NCBI GenBank assembly: GCA_016217675.1
Contig: JACRHC010000055.1
Span: forward strand, 1 to 39,937
DNA from: Nitrospirota bacterium
Lineage (GTDB): Bacteria > Nitrospirota > Thermodesulfovibrionia > Thermodesulfovibrionales > UBA6898
Reading direction: 5' to 3'
DNA length: 39,937 nt
Shown here: piece by piece, positions 6,593 through 14,647 of the stretch
How the letters are laid out: each line of letters begins with the position of its first letter
Numbering within the stretch: the stretch's first letter is position 1
The notes under the pieces: model-generated
What the model saw: only the letters and a program-made list of their open reading frames with translations
Database searches by the model: none
Told to the model about the DNA's origin: nothing
Position numbers and translations under genes: made by a program

Positions 6593-7581
6593 AAGTCGTA
6601 TTGCCCTTCATTGCAGTTGTGGTACTCGCACTGCTTGCATTGGTCGGGGTGACGTTGGCACATCAGGTGGAATTCTTCTTCGGGGTCATTGTGCCCTATA
6701 CTGCGGTTGCGGTCTTCATTTTCGGATTTATCTACCGCGTTCTGCAGTGGGCGAAGTCACCGGTGCCATTCTGCATTCCTACTACCTGCGGGCAGCAAAA
6801 GACGCTTCCGTGGATCAAACATGACAAACTTGAGAACCCTGTGACGACCTTGCAGGTCGTCGGCAGGATGCTTCTTGAAGTGCTTGTCTTCCGCTCCCTC
6901 TTCAGGAATATGAAGACAGAGATGACGGACGGCAAGATCGTTTACGGTTCCGAGAAATTGCTCTGGCTCGCAGGCCTGGCATTTCACTGGACATTCTTCT
7001 TTATCTTTGCAAGACACTTCCGCTTCTTTTTTCAGGACGTGCCATCGATCCTCAGTATGATGGAAGGTGTGGACAGTTTTTTCCAGGTTGGAGCCCCGCT
7101 CTTCTATATGACTGATGCCGTGATCCTCGGTGCAGTGACATTCCTCATTTTCCGGAGGGTCTATCTGCCGCAGATCAGGTATATTTCCCTTGCATCTGAT
7201 TTTTTCCCACTTTTCCTTATTTTCGGTATTGCACTATCAGGCATTCTTATGAGATATATGTTTAAAGTGCATATTGTTGCTGTGAAGCAGTTTGCCATGG
7301 GTCTGGTCAGCCTGAGCCCGATCATACCGCAGGGCATAGGAGCAATTTTTTATGTACACCTCTTCCTGATCTGCACGCTTCTCATCTATTTCCCGTTCAG
7401 CAAGCTGATGCATATGGGAGGAGTATTCCTGAGCCCGACACGGAATATGGCGAATGACAGCAGAATGGTCCGGCATATCAATCCCTGGAACTATCCTGTC
7501 CATGTCCATACGTATGCGGAATACGAGGACGAGTTCAGGGAGAAGATGAAGAAGGCCGGTCTGCCGGTCGAAAAGGAGTAA
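6589..7581 (+). CDS. dsrM: DsrM, membrane cytochrome b subunit of DsrMKJOP
   Basis: A 330-residue integral membrane protein of the NarI-like family, which binds heme b and exchanges electrons with menaquinone. About six hydrophobic segments are visible: two at the N-terminus (residues about 3-50), then, after a hydrophilic loop, AFHWTFFFIFARHFRFF and several more up to about residue 285. His residues in HW...ARH, KVHIVAVKQF and VHLFLICTLLI are the likely heme ligands. It begins inside the stop of the preceding gene (ATGA) and ends two bases before dsrK. The pairing with an HdrD-like DsrK is the HdrED-type module that drives reduction of the DsrC trisulfide. Confidence 0.94.
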   Translation: MKVVLPFIAVVVLALLALVGVTLAHQVEFFFGVIVPYTAVAVFIFGFIYRVLQWAKSPVPFCIPTTCGQQKTLPWIKHDKLENPVTTLQVVGRMLLEVLVFRSLFRNMKTEMTDGKIVYGSEKLLWLAGLAFHWTFFFIFARHFRFFFQDVPSILSMMEGVDSFFQVGAPLFYMTDAVILGAVTFLIFRRVYLPQIRYISLASDFFPLFLIFGIALSGILMRYMFKVHIVAVKQFAMGLVSLSPIIPQGIGAIFYVHLFLICTLLIYFPFSKLMHMGGVFLSPTRNMANDSRMVRHINPWNYPVHVHTYAEYEDEFREKMKKAGLPVEKE

Positions 7582-7583
7582 TC

Positions 7584-9197
7584 ATGGCAAAACTTCCAAC
7601 ACCAGAAGAACTCATGAAGTTAAATTATAACCCTCCCCAGGATGAGAACTGGATGGATAAGCCGGTTGAGCTTAAGCCGGGCAATATATGCTGGGGAGCA
7701 AAAGGGAAGAACCTCAAGATCGTCGAATTTCCGAATGCGCGGGACTGGTCACCGGTTGAGGCTGACTGGAAACTGCCGCAGGACTGGGAAGGTACGGTCC
7801 TTGAGGCAATGGCTGACCGACTTTCCAAATACCGCTCATTCAAAATATTCATGGATATATGTGTTCGGTGCGGAGCCTGTGCTGACAAGTGCCACTTTTT
7901 TATCGGCGGCGGTGATCCCAAGAACATGCCTGTGCTGAGAGCCGAGCTGATGCGGTCTGTGTACAGAAAGTATTTTACGAACTCCGGCAAGTACCTCGGC
8001 AAACTGGCAGGCGCCCGCGAACTTGACCTCGGTGTCCTGAAGGAGTGGTGGTACTACTTCTATCAGTGCACAGAGTGCAGGCGCTGCTCGGTCTTCTGCC
8101 CGTACGGCATAGACACGGCCGAGATCACGATGATGGCAAGGGAGTTCACCAATCTTCTCGGCCTGAACACTGACTGGATATCAGGACCGGTCGCCAATTG
8201 CTATATGAAGGGCAATCACCTCGGCCTTGAGCCTCATGCCATCATGAACAGTGTCGAAGGCATGGTCGACGATATCGAGACGATCACCGGCATCAGGATC
8301 AACCCTTCTTTCAATAGAAAGGGGGCTGAGATCCTGTTTGTGACGCCCTCAGGCGATCTGTTCGCAGACCCCGGCACATTCACTGCCATGGGGTATATGA
8401 TGCTCTTCCATGAGTTGGGGCTTGATTATACCTGGTCGACCTATGCGTCAGAAGGCGGCAACTTCGGCCTGTTCACGTCGAACGAAATGGCCAAGAGACT
8501 GAATTCAAAGATCTACGCCGAAGCCAAAAGGCTTGGCGTGAAATATATCATTGGCGGAGAATGCGGCCATATGTGGAGGGTCCTGAACCAATACATGGAT
8601 ACCTGGAACGGTCCGGCTGATTTCATGGAAGTACCGAAGTCCCCGATCACCGGGACGGTCTTTGATAACGCTGCATCGACCAAGATGATCCATGTCACCG
8701 AGTTCACGGCTGACCTTATCAAGAACGGCAAGCTGAAGCTTGATCCGACCAGGAACGACGACCTTGTTGTTACGTATCATGACTCCTGCAATACTGCCAG
8801 AGGTATGGGTCTTCTTGAGGAGCCGCGCTATATCATCAATAACGTATGCAACAAGTTCCATGAGATGCCTGAAAATACGATCAGGGAACGGACCTTCTGC
8901 TGCGGCAGCGGAACAGGGCTGAATGCCAGCGAGAATATGGAACTCAGGATGCGCGGCGGCCTGCCAAGGGCGAATGCCGTGAAGCATGTTACCGAAAAAT
9001 ATGGTGTGAATACGCTTGCAAATATCTGTGCCATTGACCGGGCAACGCTCTCCGCTTCCATGGACTACTGGGTCCCGGGAACACGGGTTGCCGGTGTGCA
9101 TGAGCTTGTGGCGAATGCCATGATCATGACAGGAGAGAAGGAGAGGGAGACGAACCTGCGAGGCGAACCGCTCCCCGGGAAGGGAGGTAACGAATAA
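7584..9197 (+). CDS. dsrK: DsrK, HdrD-like iron-sulfur catalytic subunit
   Basis: A 537-residue cytoplasmic subunit related to heterodisulfide reductase HdrD; it is the proposed site of DsrC trisulfide reduction. Two [4Fe-4S] motifs are present: CVRCGACADKC at residues 93-103 and CTECRRCSVFCP at 162-173. The C-terminal half has the CCG-type elements, including GGECGHMWR, YHDSCNTARG and FCCGSGTGLN (Cys439-Cys440), which bind the unusual catalytic cluster. Length and motif order are normal for DsrK. The stop codon overlaps the start of dsrJ by one base, showing tight coupling within the operon. Confidence 0.95.
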   Translation: MAKLPTPEELMKLNYNPPQDENWMDKPVELKPGNICWGAKGKNLKIVEFPNARDWSPVEADWKLPQDWEGTVLEAMADRLSKYRSFKIFMDICVRCGACADKCHFFIGGGDPKNMPVLRAELMRSVYRKYFTNSGKYLGKLAGARELDLGVLKEWWYYFYQCTECRRCSVFCPYGIDTAEITMMAREFTNLLGLNTDWISGPVANCYMKGNHLGLEPHAIMNSVEGMVDDIETITGIRINPSFNRKGAEILFVTPSGDLFADPGTFTAMGYMMLFHELGLDYTWSTYASEGGNFGLFTSNEMAKRLNSKIYAEAKRLGVKYIIGGECGHMWRVLNQYMDTWNGPADFMEVPKSPITGTVFDNAASTKMIHVTEFTADLIKNGKLKLDPTRNDDLVVTYHDSCNTARGMGLLEEPRYIINNVCNKFHEMPENTIRERTFCCGSGTGLNASENMELRMRGGLPRANAVKHVTEKYGVNTLANICAIDRATLSASMDYWVPGTRVAGVHELVANAMIMTGEKERETNLRGEPLPGKGGNE

Positions 9198-9598
9198 TGT
9201 ATAATTCCGGAAAGATCATAGCAGGGCTTGCAGTCTTCTTTATCCTGGCTGCATTACCGTTCCTGCTGAACCTCGGAAAGGCGAACGCGAAGATCGAGCC
9301 GAGCATCAAGACACCGGAGATCAACGCCATGCCGGTTAAGCAGTGCGTCGAGTCCAAGGAGTTCATGAGGGCAGAGCATATGCAGCTTCTGAACGACTGG
9401 CGGGACGAGGTTGTCCGAAATGGCAACCGCATCTATACCAGCAAGTCGAACGGCAAACAATATATTATCAGTCTCCAGAACACCTGCATGAAATGTCATT
9501 CGAACAAAAAGGAGTTCTGCGATAAGTGTCATAACTACATGGCTGTGAAACCCTATTGCTGGAGTTGCCATATCGCACCAAAGGAGGAAAAGTCATGA
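9197..9598 (+). CDS. dsrJ: DsrJ, periplasmic triheme cytochrome c
   Basis: A 133-residue protein with an uncleaved or cleavable hydrophobic N-terminus (residues about 8-25) and three heme c sites: CMKCH at 97-101, CDKCH at 108-112 and CWSCH at 121-125. Cys50 in the MPVKQCVES phrase is the conserved residue thought to give one heme its His/Cys ligation. The protein sits in the periplasm and, with DsrO, passes electrons to or from the membrane subunits. ATG overlaps the dsrK stop by one base and the dsrO start overlaps its own stop by four. Confidence 0.95.
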   Translation: MYNSGKIIAGLAVFFILAALPFLLNLGKANAKIEPSIKTPEINAMPVKQCVESKEFMRAEHMQLLNDWRDEVVRNGNRIYTSKSNGKQYIISLQNTCMKCHSNKKEFCDKCHNYMAVKPYCWSCHIAPKEEKS

Positions 9599-10404
9599 GT
9601 ATGAACAGGAGACAGTTTTTGAAATTAGCAAGTGTTTCCACTATCCTTGGTGTGGGCAGCGCAACAGCCATTACCAGTCTCGGCAGGGGCGGACTCGAGG
9701 CTTCACAGGCTTCACCCGACCCGAAGGCTCTTAAAGCCAAACGGTGGGGATTTGTGGTCGATGTCGGTATGCTCAAGACAGAAGAGGATTATCAGAAGTG
9801 TATTGACGCCTGCCATAATATACACAATGTTCCGACACTGAAAAATCCGAAGCATGAGATCAAATGGATCTGGAAGGATGACTATGAGCATACCTTCCCA
9901 AATATGGCAGAGGACAAGATCATGAACAAGGAACTGCAAGAGAAGAATTTTCTGCTCTTCTGCAACCATTGCGCTAACCCGGCCTGCGTCCGGGTCTGTC
10001 CGACCCAGGCAACATTCAAGCGCAAGTCCGACGGTATCGTGATGCAGGACATGCATCGGTGTATCGGCTGCAGGTTCTGCATGGCAGCCTGCCCGTTCGG
10101 CGCCAGAAGCTTCAATTACGTTGATCCCCGGAAGGATAATGCCATCAAGGTTGAGAATAAAGAATTTCCGACCCGTATGATCGGCGTTGTCGAAAAATGC
10201 ACCGCCTGTTATGAACGGCTTGCAGTCGGCAAGCAGCCGGCATGTGCTGAGGCATCGAATGGTGCCATCGTATTTGGCGACCTGGAAGACCCAAAATCTG
10301 AGGTGAGAAAGCTGATGGCGGAGAAATACACGATCAGGCGTAAGCCTGAACTCGGGACACAGCCGAGCATTTACTATGTGATTGGAGGTGGCGAGCATGT
10401 TTGA
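9595..10404 (+). CDS. dsrO: DsrO, Tat-exported ferredoxin-like iron-sulfur subunit
   Basis: A 269-residue periplasmic protein. ATG 9595 is chosen because AAAGGAGG precedes it and it places the twin-arginine motif NRRQFLKLA at residues 4-12; a longer open frame to 9556 has no basis. Iron-sulfur ligands are [14 protein letters not shown] (123-136), [12 protein letters not shown] (156-167), CTAC plus Cys217 (202-217), and an incomplete pair Cys69/Cys73. This is the pattern of four-cluster ferredoxin subunits such as DmsB/HybA, here paired with the NrfD-type DsrP. It overlaps dsrP by eight bases. Confidence 0.94.
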   Translation: MSMNRRQFLKLASVSTILGVGSATAITSLGRGGLEASQASPDPKALKAKRWGFVVDVGMLKTEEDYQKCIDACHNIHNVPTLKNPKHEIKWIWKDDYEHTFPNMAEDKIMNKELQEKNFLLFCNHCANPACVRVCPTQATFKRKSDGIVMQDMHRCIGCRFCMAACPFGARSFNYVDPRKDNAIKVENKEFPTRMIGVVEKCTACYERLAVGKQPACAEASNGAIVFGDLEDPKSEVRKLMAEKYTIRRKPELGTQPSIYYVIGGGEHV

Positions 10405-11563
10405 AAGGGCCCTTAGCGGCAGCAACAGATACTGGGCATGGATATTCTTCCTGCTTGCAGTGATAGGCGTCGGCTTTTTAGCGTACATGAAACAGCTCAA
10501 TGAAGGTCTTGGCATTACCGGACTGAGCAGGGATGTTTCCTGGGGTTTCTATATTGCGCAGTTTACGTTCCTTGTCGGCGTGGCAGCATCAGCGGTCATG
10601 CTTGTTATACCTTACTATCTGCATAATTTCAAAAAGTTCGGCAAGATCGTGATCCTTGGCGAGTTCCTTGCCGTTTCTGCTGTAACCATGTGCATGCTCT
10701 TTATCCTGGTCGACATGGGACAGCCGATGAGGGTACTGAACGTTGTTCTGCATCCAACGCTGAACTCGGTCATGTTCTGGGATGCGCTGGTGCTGAACGG
10801 ATATCTCTTCCTGAATATCATCATCGGCTGGACAACACTGGCTGCTGACCAGAAACAGGTTGCGCCGCCGAAGTGGGTGAAGCCCCTTATCTACCTCTCG
10901 ATCCCCTGGGCAGTCAGTATTCATACGGTAACGGCGTTTCTTTATGCAGGACTTCCAGGCAGGCATCTCTGGCTTACCGCTATTATGGCAGCCAGGTTCC
11001 TTGCCTCGGCTTTTGCAGGCGGACCTGCAATTCTCGTCCTTCTTGCCCTTCTGGTGAGAAAGTTCAGCAAATTTGATCCTGGACAGGAGGCTATCCAGTC
11101 GCTGGCCAAGATCGTTACGTATGCAATGTGTGCGAATGTTTTCTTCTTCCTTCTTGAGGTGTTTACAGCCTTCTATAGCGGTATCCCGGGCCATGCACAT
11201 CCGCTCGTTTATCTCTTTGCCGGACTTGACGGCCATACGAAGCTTGTTCCCTGGATGTGGACTGCCGCGGTTCTTGCCTTTGCAAGTATCGCACTTTTGG
11301 TAAACCCGTCCACACGCCAGAATGAGGGGACGCTGAAGATTGCCCTCGTGGGAGTTATTATTGCCGCCTGGATAGACAAGGGAATGGGCCTTGTTATCGG
11401 CGGCTTTGTGCCGAACCCATTCGAACGGGTGACGGAATATGCGCCGACCATGCCTGAGCTTGCCATCACCTTTGGCGTTTATGCTGTCGGATTATTGGTT
11501 CTTACTCTGCTCTATAAGGTTGCGATAGGGGTCAGGGAAGAAAATGGTGCGGTCGAGCACTGA
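10397..11563 (+). CDS. dsrP: DsrP, NrfD-family quinone-interacting membrane subunit
   Basis: A 388-residue polytopic membrane protein of the NrfD/PsrC family, with roughly ten hydrophobic segments from [22 protein letters not shown] to the C-terminal [21 protein letters not shown]. It has no cofactor-binding motifs, as expected. Phrases such as [20 protein letters not shown] and [16 protein letters not shown] are typical of the family. ATG 10397 follows GGAGGTGGCGAGC and is preferred to TTG 10382. It is the last of the five core genes, and a ferredoxin gene follows after 76 bases. Confidence 0.94.
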   Translation: MFERALSGSNRYWAWIFFLLAVIGVGFLAYMKQLNEGLGITGLSRDVSWGFYIAQFTFLVGVAASAVMLVIPYYLHNFKKFGKIVILGEFLAVSAVTMCMLFILVDMGQPMRVLNVVLHPTLNSVMFWDALVLNGYLFLNIIIGWTTLAADQKQVAPPKWVKPLIYLSIPWAVSIHTVTAFLYAGLPGRHLWLTAIMAARFLASAFAGGPAILVLLALLVRKFSKFDPGQEAIQSLAKIVTYAMCANVFFFLLEVFTAFYSGIPGHAHPLVYLFAGLDGHTKLVPWMWTAAVLAFASIALLVNPSTRQNEGTLKIALVGVIIAAWIDKGMGLVIGGFVPNPFERVTEYAPTMPELAITFGVYAVGLLVLTLLYKVAIGVREENGAVEH

Positions 11564-11639
11564 TAGGACGGTGACCTTTGCGGGTATTGTTGATTACAAA
11601 TAACGAGACAATTTTTATTAAAACAAAGGAGGAAACAAC

Positions 11640-11825
11640 ATGTATATTGTAGCGGTGAATGCTGATATCTGCACAGGCTGTGAGGAATGCTCAAACAACT
11701 GCCCTGTTACTGTGTTTGACATGGTGGACGGCAAGGCTACTGTAGCGCGCGGAGATGATTGTGAAGGATGCCAGACCTGCACAAGCGTCTGCCCGTCAGG
11801 CGCAGTAACGCTTACCGAAATGTAA
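11640..11825 (+). CDS. 2[4Fe-4S] ferredoxin associated with dsrMKJOP
   Basis: A 61-residue bacterial-type ferredoxin. The two complete cluster motifs are CTGCEECSNNCP (11-22) and CEGCQTCTSVCP (41-52). It starts behind an AAAGGAGG and lies 76 bases after dsrP. A small ferredoxin gene in or next to dsr operons is common in sulfate reducers; it could supply electrons to DsrK or DsrAB, which is inference. Nothing in it is truncated. Confidence 0.9.
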   Translation: MYIVAVNADICTGCEECSNNCPVTVFDMVDGKATVARGDDCEGCQTCTSVCPSGAVTLTEM

Positions 11826-11833
11826 GGAGTTTC

Positions 11834-11909
11834 CTTTTCGCTGCCGGACACCGATGTGTCCGGGAATGTTACGGGAAGCGAAAGTCAGCAGCATAAGAGC
11901 GGGTTTTTT
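11834..11909 (+). terminator. branched hairpin and T-run after the dsr ferredoxin
   Basis: CCGGACAC-CGAT-GTGTCCGG (11844-11863) is a perfect hairpin, enclosed by CTTTTCGCT (11834-11842) and AGCGAAAG (11877-11884). A run of six T follows at 11904-11909. It likely ends the dsrMKJOP-ferredoxin transcript, although the distance from stem to T-run is larger than in a standard terminator. Confidence 0.45.
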
Positions 11910-11912
11910 GTA

Positions 11913-11942
11913 TTGACGCAATTTGCTGGGAACTGGTATAAA
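11913..11942 (+). promoter_or_regulatory. sigma-70-type promoter of the DsrH/E/F-TusA operon
   Basis: TTGACG (11913-11918) and TATAAA (11937-11942) are separated by 18 bases. The elements are close to consensus, and the ATG of the first gene lies 39 bases downstream behind an AAGGAGG. Confidence 0.7.
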
Positions 11943-11980
11943 ACAGAACTTTTCACAACCCTATTTAAGGAGGTAACCCA

Positions 11981-12277
11981 ATGAAATTAGCTGTCCTTAT
12001 GAGCGATTACCGGACCGGGTCTGATATCGTGGACAGGCTCAGTGCTGAAAAGCTCGGCATTATCCTTGTTGGCAATGGTGTTTACCATGCTGCAGCAAAA
12101 GAAGGTGGCAAGGCTTGCCCGATACTCGAAAAGAAGGCTGACTTCTATGCCTTGACCGAGGACTTTGAGAGCAGAGGCTTTACTGCTGACAAGCTCGATA
12201 GCCGTGTAAAGGCTGTAAACTACGGCGATTTGGTTGATCTTATTTTTAACGATTACGAAAAAGTAATCTGGTTATAG
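11981..12277 (+). CDS. DsrH/TusB-like sulfur-relay protein
   Basis: A 98-residue protein with the DsrH/TusB pattern: a first beta strand, then KADFYALTEDFESRGF (leucine/aspartate/RG phrase of the family) and a C-terminal NYGDLVDLIFNDYEKVIWL. In sulfur oxidisers DsrH joins DsrE and DsrF in a hexamer that passes sulfur to DsrC. The cysteine expected near residue 20 in Allochromatium DsrH is missing; the only cysteine is Cys46 (GGKACPIL). It is therefore a DsrH-like member of uncertain activity. It is first in a four-gene operon. Confidence 0.75.
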   Translation: MKLAVLMSDYRTGSDIVDRLSAEKLGIILVGNGVYHAAAKEGGKACPILEKKADFYALTEDFESRGFTADKLDSRVKAVNYGDLVDLIFNDYEKVIWL

Positions 12278-12286
12278 GAGGGTACT

Positions 12287-12649
12287 ATGGGTAAATTGAC
12301 AATTGGCACATTTTCTTCACTTGTAGGCTCAATGTCTCTTGATTTTGCGGTAAAGCTTTCTGAAGCTGCTGTGAAAAAGGGACATAAGGTTGATTTCTGG
12401 ATGTCCGGCAATGCTACCATGCTTGCGAAAAAGGGGCAGAAGGCATTCAAAGACTATTCGTTTCTCTCAAAGACCCTTCAGGAAATGCTGGCAACCGGTA
12501 ATTTCAATATCACGGCATGCGAGGCCTGCGCAGAGGCAAGAGGCTACCACAAGGAAGACTGTCCCGACGGTTTTCAGCGGAAAAGCATGGACTGGTATCT
12601 TGCGAGCACCTTTGAAGCAGATAGAGTCCTTCATATAGGAGGAGACTAA
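12287..12649 (+). CDS. DsrE-like sulfurtransferase subunit
   Basis: A 120-residue DsrE/TusD-family protein. ITACEACAEARGY places Cys78 and Cys81 at the position of the active-site cysteine of DsrE and TusD, and this cysteine is what carries persulfide sulfur. A third cysteine (Cys92) lies in KEDCPDGFQRKS. The N-terminal KLTIGTFSSLVGSMSLDFAVKLSEAAVKKG is the usual alternating strand/helix of the fold. A good AGGAGG precedes the ATG. It is followed by the DsrF-like gene after one base. Confidence 0.85.
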   Translation: MGKLTIGTFSSLVGSMSLDFAVKLSEAAVKKGHKVDFWMSGNATMLAKKGQKAFKDYSFLSKTLQEMLATGNFNITACEACAEARGYHKEDCPDGFQRKSMDWYLASTFEADRVLHIGGD

Positions 12650-12650
12650 T

Positions 12651-13064
12651 ATGGCGACCAAGAAACTTGCATTTGTTGTCCGCTCACTTCCGTATAAGAC
12701 AGAGGCATCAAGACTTGCTCTGACCCATGCCATTTCGAGTCAGACAGTCGAGATCTACCTTAATGACGGAGATCTTGTCGAGGCTTCTATCTCCTATGTC
12801 GGCGACGGCGTATTCAACATTCTGAAGAACCAGCAGGCTGGCAAGCATTACGGCATTACGACGAATGAAGGACATGCGAAGAATACGCTTCTTCTTGACC
12901 TTAAGGTCCTGATCTGCAAGGAAGACCTTGATAAGTTCGGCCTTACCGAGGAGAACCTGGTTATGGATGCTGAGGACCTCGGCGGTGATATGAGAGCGAA
13001 TATTGTATCGTATAATGAAATACAGAAGGAGATGGAGACGGCTGATCATCTCCTCTTCTGCTAA
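12651..13064 (+). CDS. DsrF/TusC-like sulfur-relay protein
   Basis: A 137-residue protein of the DsrE/F fold. KKLAFVVRSLPYKTEASRLALTHAISS and the C-terminal ADHLLFC are the recognisable DsrF/TusC parts. Cys89 is internal (VLICKEDL) and Cys137 is the last residue. In heterohexameric DsrEFH the F subunit has a structural role. The gene sits between the DsrE-like and TusA genes with short spacing, so the four are one transcript. Confidence 0.78.
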   Translation: MATKKLAFVVRSLPYKTEASRLALTHAISSQTVEIYLNDGDLVEASISYVGDGVFNILKNQQAGKHYGITTNEGHAKNTLLLDLKVLICKEDLDKFGLTEENLVMDAEDLGGDMRANIVSYNEIQKEMETADHLLFC

Positions 13065-13081
13065 ATTAAGGAGGAAGAAAT

Positions 13082-13327
13082 ATGGCAGATTTAAAAGCAC
13101 AGACACCGGCACAGGTACTGGATGTATTAGGAAGGGTATGCCCTTATCCGCTTGTTCTTACGAAGAAGGCTTTGGAGAAAATGCCGAACGGCGGTATCCT
13201 CAAGATCCTTTGCGATGCTCCCGCATCAGCCGAGGATTCTCTTCCGAGGTTTGCTGAGAGCAAGGGTATGCCTGTTGAGATCGTGAAAACGGGTGAAAGC
13301 TGGGAAATCTATATCCAGAAACCCTAA
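13082..13327 (+). CDS. tusA: TusA-type sulfur carrier
   Basis: An 81-residue SirA/TusA protein. GRVCPYPLVLTKKALEKM contains the CPxP active-site motif with Cys20, which binds sulfur as a persulfide; Cys44 is a second cysteine in the core. It has AAGGAGGAAG before the ATG. Together with the three DsrE-superfamily proteins upstream it could pass sulfane sulfur to or from DsrC, or serve tRNA thiolation and molybdenum-cofactor synthesis. The former is favoured by the dsr context. It ends 22 bases before a strong terminator. Confidence 0.92.
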   Translation: MADLKAQTPAQVLDVLGRVCPYPLVLTKKALEKMPNGGILKILCDAPASAEDSLPRFAESKGMPVEIVKTGESWEIYIQKP

Positions 13328-13349
13328 GCACGGATTGAGTTTTTTTGGA

Positions 13350-13382
13350 GAGCAGGATAATTAATTATCCTGCTCTTTTTTA
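13350..13382 (+). terminator. intrinsic terminator of the sulfur-relay operon
   Basis: A perfect 26-base palindrome (13350-13375, starting GAGCAGG and ending CCTGCTC) is followed by seven T. The T-run is on the plus side only. The last five codons and the stop of the convergent minus-strand gene lie inside it. Confidence 0.9.
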
Positions 13383-14647
13383 ATTAACTTATAGAGGATG
13401 GCATCAATACTGTCTATAATTTCCTTAAACATACCTCCGTAACTTTTTGATGAAGCGAAGAGCTCTTCCCTGATCTTCTGAATCTCAGGAACGTCGCATC
13501 GTTCATACGTGATATGGTTGCTCTGCATGGCAAGCCTTTCAAGTACCAGCAATCTTTTTGCCCTTTCCGAAAAATAAACAAGCCGCTCGCCGATATTCAT
13601 TAAGTCATTCTCTATAAGTCTGTATTTTTCGGCTGGATGACCATTAAGCCTGAGAGCAATTTCCTGAATCATGATATAAAGTGTGCAATATTCAAGTCCC
13701 CTGACGCCCCTCCGCCATTGAAGAAGCATGGGGTTTCGCCAGAACCAGAGGAAATTTCTGATTCCGAGATCAATTATGCCGGACACTGCGGATTCGAGGA
13801 TAGCAATGCCAGGTGATGAAGAAGTGCTGCCTATGGCAGCAGCAACGCCTTCTTGTCTGATAGAAGAGGATTGCCCTTCCTTCTGACCTCCAAGATATTT
13901 CCATAAATTATTCATTACCTGTATACCGTTCATATCATCCAAAGTATCGAAATGAGCAAGAGAGAGTAGAACTCTCCCGCTGCCATAAGTCCCCTCTATT
14001 ACCACGGGATCGTTAGTAAGCAGTTTGGGATCGAGGTTGATCTGATAAAGCTGCTCAAGATCTGCCCAGCCGCCTCTGCTTTCCACATCCCCGATATTCA
14101 GGTCAGAGCTGAATGCATCAGGCATTGGCTCCCTATATGAGGCAAGGACGTTTATCTTATTGTCCTCGATGGTGAACTGAGGCGGCCACCAGGCATGAAA
14201 TACAGGGTCACCGATTCCGCTAAATACAGGGTGATCAGATGTTCTTATCCTTATCCTCCCGCTAAAGCTCGGTAATCTTTCCCTTGTAGGCTTTCGCCTG
14301 ATCTTTAAAAGGCCGATGCCGTCAAGTGTAGCAAGACCTGCCCCACCGCAGAAGCCGAGATAACTCCCCCCTTCATGAACAAATCTCCTTACTGCCTCAA
14401 CCCCTGTCTCACCCAATGCCTTCATTTTGTTTGAGGACCATCCGCCGGGGACAAAAAGCAGAGCATACTTTTCAAGATGACCTCTTTCTATCTCTTCAGC
14501 CCGTATCAGATCAAAAGAAAGACCGGATTTTTGCAGGGCCTTTAGTGCCATAACCCCCCAGAGAAAAGATTCGTCCCATAAAAGTGCAGCTCTGTTTCTC
14601 TGTAACAGGTTGTTACTCATTGGTTCGAAACTGGTGCTTCTTTTCAT
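13361..14647 (-). CDS. uncharacterised glutamine-amidotransferase-like (BPL_N-type) protein ending the cobalamin operon
   Basis: A 428-residue protein. Residues about 18-255 resemble the class I glutamine-amidotransferase-like fold of BPL_N proteins: ALLWDES, LLFVPGGWS, then FVHEGGSYLGFCGGAGLATLDG with Cys100 at the nucleophile elbow, then HPVFSGIG and YGSGRVLLSLAHFD. Residues about 290-428 are helical and I do not recognise them. It has no signal peptide. The start overlaps the cbiG-cbiH gene by 35 bases (or eight if Met10 is used), so it is coupled to corrin-ring genes; no known B12 enzyme has this shape. An amide- or ATP-dependent step, or a non-enzymatic role, cannot be told apart from sequence. 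Confidence 0.65.
   Translation of the reverse strand: MKRSTSFEPMSNNLLQRNRAALLWDESFLWGVMALKALQKSGLSFDLIRAEEIERGHLEKYALLFVPGGWSSNKMKALGETGVEAVRRFVHEGGSYLGFCGGAGLATLDGIGLLKIRRKPTRERLPSFSGRIRIRTSDHPVFSGIGDPVFHAWWPPQFTIEDNKINVLASYREPMPDAFSSDLNIGDVESRGGWADLEQLYQINLDPKLLTNDPVVIEGTYGSGRVLLSLAHFDTLDDMNGIQVMNNLWKYLGGQKEGQSSSIRQEGVAAAIGSTSSSPGIAILESAVSGIIDLGIRNFLWFWRNPMLLQWRRGVRGLEYCTLYIMIQEIALRLNGHPAEKYRLIENDLMNIGERLVYFSERAKRLLVLERLAMQSNHITYERCDVPEIQKIREELFASSKSYGGMFKEIIDSIDAILYKLIKKEQDN

Noticed and set aside
8505..9101. Open frame of 198 codons on the minus strand inside dsrK
   Set aside because: It is antisense to an intact, strongly conserved gene with all its motifs, and its product has no recognisable family.
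9712..10515. Open frame of 267 codons on the minus strand across dsrO and dsrP
   Set aside because: It is antisense to two genes with clear iron-sulfur and membrane features; the translation is a low-quality mix rich in His, Cys and Leu.
10589..11236. Open frame of 215 codons on the minus strand inside dsrP
   Set aside because: Shadow of the membrane protein gene; highly charged translation with no domain.
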